NCBI GenBank assembly: GCA_002005505.1
Contig: KV908367.1
Coordinates: forward strand, 189,566-204,565
Direction: 5' to 3'
Length of the DNA stretch: 15,000 bases
Origin: Botryococcus braunii
Taxonomy: Eukaryota > Chlorophyta > Trebouxiophyceae
Below the pieces are notes generated by a model. It ran no database searches, had not been told where the DNA came from, and was given only the letters and a program-made list of their open reading frames with translations. Numbering within the stretch: the first letter of the stretch is position 1; the number at the start of each line of letters is the position of its first letter. A program made the translations under genes and the position numbers. This document shows positions 8,685-15,000 of this stretch, piece by piece.

Positions 8685-9518
8685 GTGAGCGCTCGACATG
8701 ACTGTGTATCGTAGTTGTGGGGCAGATTCTGCACCCATCATCTCCTGTGTGTGCCGCTGCTTTGGCACATGCTCACCACTTTCCTATGGCTGAAGATTGT
8801 GCTGTTCTGGCTTGTATATTGTTGACCTGGTAGCTCTGTGGCAGCTTCTGAAGTCTGAGGCCTGAACATTTGGACGATGGAAGTAGGCCATGGCACTGGA
8901 GCTGGCATGTGGCAGGGTTTGGGGGTGTCCTTGCTGATTGTTGGACAGCCTTCAGGAGGGACAAGAAGAAAAACAACCTGCATACTCCGCGAAGGGCCAA
9001 TAAGAGTGGGTTTTGCAGGTTGGCTGGGGTTACTGTTATGGCTCTTCAAGAGTTCCTGCATTTTTGATTGCATAAAAGGGGGCTTGGAGTCGTGGCCCCC
9101 GGACTACAATAGGCCTGGTTTGGGTGTGTTACTGCAAGTGTGCCTCAAGCTTGGACCTCTGACAGAGCCATGTCAGATGGAGTTCCAGGTTGGCCAGGCC
9201 GCCAATATGGAGTGCAATTGGCCCAGAAGCTGTACCTCTCGCTTTTGGAGTCTATTTGAAAGACTTTTTTTTCCAGAGCCTGTGCAGAGCGTCTTTGTTG
9301 TTTGTACATCGGAAACTACTGAGGATGTTCCATTTACACCTTAGTTACCTTTTCTTTCTGCCTAATTGCTCAATGTGCAGCCTGCCAGCAGTACTTGTAT
9401 TTGGCTGTCACATTGTGTATTTGATTATGTAGGTGATTTTCCGTCAACCTTGCCGGTCACAATGAACAAAGGCACGCGCCAGACTGCCGAACGCACATAG
9501 ATTTTCAAAGGGACCGGG
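8651..9518 (+). other. unresolved 3' region of the bZIP gene
   Basis: This stretch may be 3' UTR or hold terminal exons. Two weak candidates for a C-terminal exon are seen: after the acceptor TTTTGCAG ending at 9018, LAGVTVMALQEFLHF then stop; and near 9196, RQYGVQLAQKLYLSLLESI then stop. Neither matches the phase of the 8685 donor. A 155-codon open frame at 8877-9344 has no recognisable features. No TGTAA occurs between 8650 and 9737. Confidence 0.3.
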
Positions 9519-9536
9519 GTGCGCGCGTGTGCGCGC

Positions 9537-9604
<68 letters not shown>

Positions 9605-9649
9605 GTGTGTGAGTGTGTGCGTGTGTGTGCGTGCACGCGCGCGTGTGCG
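9519..9649. repeat. (GC)n(GT)n array, Z-DNA-prone
   Basis: Strict purine/pyrimidine alternation from 9519 to 9611 (a GC-rich part to about 9550, then GT), one break at 9611-9612, then again from 9613 to 9649 with mixed GT, GC and CA steps. CG plus TG alternation is the most favourable class for left-handed DNA. Confidence 0.9.
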
Positions 9650-9737
9650 ACGCGCATGCTCTGATAGGGGTGTCCAGAATGATGCAATGATCCATTTTGG
9701 GACGGTTTCTGAACACTGGTGAGTGCGCAGGGTGTGT

Positions 9738-9742
9738 TGTAA
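9738..9742 (+). terminator. possible TGTAA polyadenylation signal
   Basis: First TGTAA pentamer downstream of the likely bZIP stop. Chlorophyte mRNAs commonly carry TGTAA 10-20 nt before the cleavage site. Another lies at 10039-10043. If it is used, the 3' UTR would be over 1 kb and include the GC/GT array at 9519-9649. Confidence 0.25.
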
Positions 9743-10855
9743 GAATGCCACAACAGTTGTTCACACGAAAGAAGCAGTCGTAGTTAGACAGGATGAAAGT
9801 GCCCCTTTCGGCACATTTGATAGCAGGCAATGTCGTCTTTTTGATAGACAAATATCCAAGTGAGGCCTTAACCCAAGATGTTGCCTACTTCAAATTTGGA
9901 CAACATCAAGCTTACCATGAGGCATGGCTTGATATCACCATGTGACATTGGTGATTGACGTTTGAAGCACGACTCTGTGCTTCCCGGCCAACATGCTTGT
10001 ATTGAAGGGACACTAATATGTACCCTGTGGGTTCGCTTTGTAATTGTATGCGTAGGTTGTCAGAAGAGGTGCCATGGGAGCAGTATGGGTTGTAGGAATT
10101 TCTGGGCAGGGCCATGAGTTCCTGTAGAACATGCCTCTTCTCCTGTGAGAGATGCATCGCTGGCCATGCAGGCCTGCAGGCTTGTTTGCGATCGGATGGC
10201 TGGTGGTGGGCTTCCTGTGAAACTTTTCACAGAAGGATTATAAAGATAGTTGCTAGTCAAGCAGTATGTTTTTATTTAAGAACTACGTATAATGTTATTT
10301 GTAGCCGCAGAAAAATTTTCGAAGAACCTCGCCGGGAAGGTCTGTTTTATGGTTCTTACACCGACATTTTTGGGGCGGGCACTGCCAGTGTACCTTCTGT
10401 TCTGACACCGGCACCCGCCGGGGCAGGCGCCAGACATATGTTTTGAGATACAGTCTCGACCACAATCTTTTGGTTCTTGAACAGGAACGCATGCTCTATC
10501 TCAGCACGGTAGGGGAGGGCTCCTTTTGGAAGCAATTCGGCAGTTTTGGTTCTGGTCATTAATGTTGACAGGGCATGGTTGGTAGTAAGGACAGTTCCTT
10601 TATTGCGTTCCTAGGGTGTTGGACTCTCTTTGCCAGTTGATGGGCGACTCTTGCTGTCCAAAGACACGACGATGTTGTACCTGTGTGCCTTTGAATAGGG
10701 CTCTGCAGTGATTCACGCTGTAAAGACCAGCTCGACCAACAAGTGAAACACAATTTATTTTATGGGGCTTGCTGGACTTCCATAGATTGTCTGGGTTTGG
10801 CTCTTGTGCTCAATGGGCTTTCACTACGCAAGAGGGCGGTTGTTTTTTGATTTGA
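9743..10855. other. no gene recognised
   Basis: About 1.1 kb without a recognisable coding segment, RNA gene or mobile element. A small GC-rich inverted motif lies near 10386-10431. Reading frames are short on both strands. Confidence 0.55.
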
Positions 10856-10924
10856 TGCATCGTTATCAACATGTGTCATGCATCAATTCAGCTGAATTGC
10901 ATGACACATGTTGATAACGATGCA
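10856..10924. repeat. 27-bp perfect inverted repeat with 15-bp spacer
   Basis: The left arm 10856-10882 and right arm 10898-10924 are exact reverse complements over 27 bp, each bounded by TGCAT/ATGCA. The 15-bp spacer holds most of a 16-bp palindrome (CAATTCAGCTGAATTG, 10884-10899) that overlaps the right arm. As RNA it would form a long perfect hairpin. It could be a tiny foldback element, a small-RNA precursor or a cruciform site. Confidence 0.95.
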
Positions 10925-11826
10925 GATGTGCTACTTTGTGTCCAAGAAATCAAGACCCCCGGAGCTAGTAGGTCTTTCCGTCCCTTGGGGCAGTCTGATC
11001 CGTGTACGTGATAGAGGCAATTGTAAGGGGGGGGGGGTGGATTTGAAGTCATCACCGACATTGTTGGGTGCAGCAAAATTTGAAAGCGCCATTTCCATGG
11101 CCATTTGTAAAGTACACACCCCACGCTGTTTGTTAACTTTTTCCTGTTTGCTATAATTTATTTTTTTGCAAAAAGCTTTTGGTGGTTCAGGGACTGGTCT
11201 TGCCACAGTCAAATGTGTCTCTCAAGAAAACGCTAGACCGGATGTACGTGTTGGCCGTGGCCTGCATGTGGATACAAGGGTCTCTGGTGACCCTGTTAGT
11301 TCTGGTCAGACGATGTTAGATGTGACGCCATGGCGGCACGCCACCACTTTGAAGTTATAACAATGATGGGGCTAGAGGTTTGGAGGGGGATGGAGCCCAG
11401 GTGGCAGTTGCGATGCCTATGCCGTTTCCGCTCCCCCTCCCCCTTTCCAACCTATATATACATGTACTACTGCACTTGACGCAACAGTTTTGAGCTATGC
11501 AAGGCTGGCACGGATTATTTGAGTCACTTTGACATGTGACGCCTACGCGTTAAGGTCAATCTGAATAGTGGGAGCGATTCTGTCTAACACATCCTGTGGA
11601 AACTCTACGACGAAAACGTATTTCAGAACAAGGGGTCCTCCTAATTAGAGGGTTCATTATAGATATGCACAGGAGACCGTTTGGTTGCTGTCACCTTCAG
11701 GTTTCCGGGACATAAGCATGTTGGTGGTAATGAGATTTGCTGGCGCTATGCGACAAACATAGACGGTCATCACTGCTTCACATCTGTTTTCTACGGGTGC
11801 CAAGGTCAATCATACGCAAGGAATCC
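10925..11826. other. no confident gene; G11 run and weak TATA
   Basis: Contains G11 at 11027-11037, pyrimidine-rich sequence near 11430-11450 followed by CTATATATACATG (about 11451-11463), and a possible short hydrophobic exon at 11191-11319. No gene model is supported around these. Confidence 0.4.
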
Positions 11827-11829
11827 CCC

Positions 11830-11872
<43 letters not shown>

Positions 11873-12162
11873 GGTTCGGCTGATAGGAGTCAGCAGGCAT
11901 GAATCGGGGTTGGCTCTTGAGACCTGCTTATCTTCTGCTTTATTTTGCTGAACGATTAACCATTTGGCTTCAAGCTCCACAGGCAGATGATTTTGTCTAG
12001 CAAGTGGGTTGCAACCTACTTGTACGCAATCGCGTGCCAACTCGAATGAACGAGCAAATGTAATGTCCCAGGCGCTTTGAAAGACTTGCCATGACCACTG
12101 AACTGACGGGTGAGGTGTTAAGAGTTGGATGTCTTCATCAGGGCATCCATAAGATGGATCCG
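11827..12162 (-). mobile_element. possible retroposed segment with poly(A) tail
   Basis: Read on the minus strand, about 290 bp end in 40 consecutive A (plus-strand T40 at 11832-11871). GGAATCC flanks the segment on both sides (11820-11826 and 12163-12169) and could be a short target-site duplication. A 124-codon minus-strand frame crosses it, but I recognise no protein. The 7-bp flank match could be chance, and the tract could be a simple homopolymer. Confidence 0.25.
11832..11871. repeat. T40 homopolymer
   Basis: Forty consecutive T on the plus strand. Poly-Phe and poly-Lys frames across it are artefacts. Confidence 0.95.
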
Positions 12163-12169
12163 GGAATCC

Positions 12170-12486
12170 ATGTTCGAGTGCCAAATTGTTCGGGGTGTGC
12201 TGAATTCAACGAAGATTCTACGGATAAGGGGAGCCCTGCAGGAAATCCTTTTATGGTAAGGGCGAACTCAAAGAAGAAGACAAGTGGCCGCCTAGGGGAA
12301 TACGTGCTAGACATACTCCACTTTCCTTCAAAGAGGAGACGGCTATGACTCTTGTCAGCTGCCTTGTCATTGTAGCTCAGCAACTCCTTTCCTTTCAAAC
12401 GCGAACATTGACTTCTTGGGATTTACATCAACTTGCACGGTCATGCCTGGAAAACCAGCTCACAAGACCGTTTTATCCCTTTTTCA
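12170..12486. other. no gene recognised
   Basis: About 300 bp between the possible retroposed segment and the next microsatellite. A plus-strand frame from 12091 to 12348 is open for 85 codons, but it has no motif and no supporting splice sites or promoter. Confidence 0.5.
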
Positions 12487-12487
12487 G

Positions 12488-12521
<34 letters not shown>

Positions 12522-12537
12522 GTGTGTGCGTGCGTGC

Positions 12538-12617
<80 letters not shown>
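12488..12617. repeat. (TTG)11-(TGCG)n-(TG)n compound microsatellite
   Basis: Eleven TTG units at 12488-12520 pass into TGCG repeats and then TG. Strict purine/pyrimidine alternation runs from 12519 to 12617. Confidence 0.95.
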
Positions 12618-13131
<514 letters not shown>

Positions 13132-13133
13132 TT

Positions 13134-13151
13134 GGGGCGGGGGCGGGGGGG
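13134..13151 (+). other. G-quadruplex-capable G-tract
   Basis: Runs of 4, 5 and 7 G separated by single C, two bases after the alternating array. The seven-G run could supply two of the four tetrad strands. Confidence 0.6.
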
Positions 13152-13327
13152 CACTCCTTACGGCCGTCCGATCAGCACCTCCTCTTGAAGGCACAATGTC
13201 GATTGAAACGCCCCTGGTCCACTGACTAGAACAACGAATGACTGATGGAACGTATATTATGGCAATTTGCTGGCTTCAGGTACTTCGATCTCACACATCT
13301 TGCGTGCCTGCGTGTGGGAGTGCGTGG

Positions 13328-13976
<649 letters not shown>

Positions 13977-14022
13977 ACGTTGGAGTGGGATTGGTACGAC
14001 GTAATGTTCAACATGTTAACGT
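13977..14022 (+). promoter_or_regulatory. cluster of three ACGT cores
   Basis: ACGT occurs at 13977-13980, 13999-14002 (GACGTAAT, i.e. ATTACGTC on the other strand) and 14019-14022 (TAACGTCAT), 129-174 bp upstream of the TATA box. ACGT is the core bound by most bZIP factors, and TTACGT is half of the Pap1/Yap site. An inverted CCAAT (ATTGG) lies between the first two. Function is inferred from motif and position only. Confidence 0.35.
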
Positions 14023-14150
14023 CATCCCCATGAGGGGCCCAAACGGCGATCTCCCAACTTCGGATTCCCCAGGATTCATAAAGTTGCCATAGTGTACTTC
14101 GTTTTATTAGTGGTAGAGTTCAGGTATATTTATTCCATGGGGATGATTCC

Positions 14151-14159
14151 TATATAAAA
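14151..14159 (+). promoter_or_regulatory. TATA box of oxidoreductase gene
   Basis: TATATAAAA begins 49 bp before the proposed ATG. With initiation usually about 30 bp downstream, the 5' UTR would be only about 20 nt. Confidence 0.65.
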
Positions 14160-14199
14160 CTGTGGGATTGCGCAATTGCGTCATTCAGTAGATCGTTCG

Positions 14200-14401
14200 A
14201 TGGGTGCTCCAAAAGTTGTCATCGTCGGAGGTGGTCCAGGTACGTCTCTGACGTCCTTTTTATCATCAAATGCATATGGACCATGACGAGAGCTTTACTT
14301 TCTCAGAACCTTATTGAGGGTTGACGGTGTCACATCTGCACAGGTGGGATTCACTGCGCAACGAGCCTTCGAGGTGTTGCAGATGTCACTCTTATTGATG
14401 A
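14200..14401 (+). CDS. FAD/NAD(P)-binding oxidoreductase, first two exons, 3'-partial
   Basis: Exon 1 (14200-14239) reads MGAPKVVIVGGGPG up to a donor GTACGT. Exon 2 (14344-14401, acceptor GCACAG) continues GIHCATSLRGVADVTLID to a donor GTGAGG. The intron is phase 1. The joined N-terminus is a Rossmann beta-alpha-beta fold: VVIVGGGPGG carries GxGxxG, and VTLID ends in the acidic residue at the end of beta 2 that holds the ribose of FAD or NADH. This start is typical of pyridine nucleotide-disulphide oxidoreductases. The close spacing (GG, then 14-15 residues to DVTLID) fits AIFM2/FSP1-like or type II NADH dehydrogenase-like proteins best. There is no signal or transit peptide ahead of the fold, so this form looks cytosolic or membrane-associated. 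The next exon should begin with one base to finish the GA_ codon; I could not find it before the window ends. Confidence 0.75.
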
Positions 14402-15000
14402 GTGAGGGTCCCAAACTTATTTCATCTGATTAATTTGACGCAGGATATCGCCAAATTATTGTTTCGCAGAGAGTAGGGATGAAATGCTTGCACAAATTTA
14501 CAGTACAGCAGTCCGTCTGCCGAAACTTAATGTGAACAGATTTTTGATAAAACTCGAAGGCCAAACGTTGTAAAGGAACCCAAAGGCTATTAAGAAAATG
14601 GCAAAATGGTTTTGGAGTACTTCAGCTGACATATTCATACAAAAGCTCTCCGTCAGCGGGAAGGTTTAGAGTTAACAGCAATAATGGTTGTTGCAAAGGA
14701 TAGGTTGGCTAAGGAAATGAAAGGATTGTACGAGACTGACAAATGGTAGCCAACTGCAGAGCTGACATGTACACCACCCCCACTCTAGTCAACTTTCAAC
14801 ACAAAGGATCACTGTCTACATCGTAAAACCACACCAGGCACTCGAAGGAGAAGGTGCTTTAATGGTTCTGGGGTTTCCTCCAGCAGAATTATCTTTTAAC
14901 GTCCAGTCAGATGGCTTCTCTGTTTGTCTTCTGGATGAGACCTGTCACTGTTCAAACTAAACGATAGACATGCTATCAATCTCGTCTTAACCTTTCGAAT
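14402..15000 (+). other. intron 2 of oxidoreductase gene; no further exon seen
   Basis: Starts with donor GTGAGG. Candidate acceptors downstream lead into stops or non-matching phase, so intron 2 probably extends beyond the window or exon 3 is too diverged for me to see. Frames here have no recognisable motif. Confidence 0.5.

Noticed and set aside
8877..9344. 155-codon plus-strand frame
   Set aside because: No recognisable domain, irregular composition and no fitting splice phase with the bZIP exons. It is more likely UTR or intron that happens to be open.
9425..9851. Long frames through the GC/GT array at 9519-9649
   Set aside because: Low-complexity translation of a dinucleotide repeat, open on both strands at once.
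10856..10924. Inverted repeat as a rho-independent-type terminator or CRISPR unit
   Set aside because: The context is eukaryotic, there is a single copy, no repeat-spacer series and no trailing T run.
11451..11463. TATATATA stretch as a promoter
   Set aside because: The first downstream ATG opens only about 11 codons and no exon follows in a consistent frame.
12007..12016. GGTTGCAACC as a tRNA-like B box of a SINE
   Set aside because: It is a perfect palindrome that only loosely matches the B box, and no A box at proper spacing is convincing.
12091..12348. 85-codon plus-strand frame
   Set aside because: No motif or promoter, and it overlaps the 5' end of the possible retroposed segment on the other strand.

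Overview
This window is nuclear DNA from a eukaryote. Several protein-like segments are joined by GT..AG introns, and there is a non-LTR retrotransposon and many long microsatellites. The best guess is a chlorophyte (chlorophycean) green alga. The basis is a bZIP protein whose long helical C-terminal part resembles what I recall of volvocalean green-algal bZIPs, plus mid-range GC, introns of roughly 230-500 bp, abundant (GT)n/(CA)n arrays, G/C homopolymers, and TGTAA pentamers of the kind algae use as polyadenylation signals. A Dunaliella-like genome would fit. This is inference, not a demonstrated assignment.

Layout. 1-1152: CT/CA microsatellite and G-run, then about 940 bp with no recognised gene. 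1153 to about 3215: a 5'-truncated LINE on the minus strand with an intact reverse transcriptase frame, a 3' stem-loop and a (TTCC)6 tail. 3418 to about 8650 on the plus strand: a bZIP transcription factor gene of at least eight exons. Its basic region carries the NxxAQxxFR signature of fungal AP-1-like (Pap1/Yap) factors, and every intron I can place is in phase 0. Its introns hold a (CA)28 array, a C19 run and a cluster of overlapping perfect hairpins. 8651-14150: a long non-coding or unresolved stretch with a 27-bp perfect inverted repeat, a T40 tract and four large purine/pyrimidine-alternating arrays that could form Z-DNA. 14151 onward, plus strand: a TATA box and the first two coding exons of an FAD/NAD(P)-binding oxidoreductase (AIFM2/FSP1-like or NDH2-like start), running off the window.

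How they may connect. The LINE points away from the bZIP gene and lies within about 250 bp of its start codon, so it may have replaced part of the promoter. The oxidoreductase promoter has three ACGT cores within 46 bp, the core most bZIPs bind. A redox link between the two genes is a testable guess only. Nothing here is a CRISPR, operon or other prokaryotic system.
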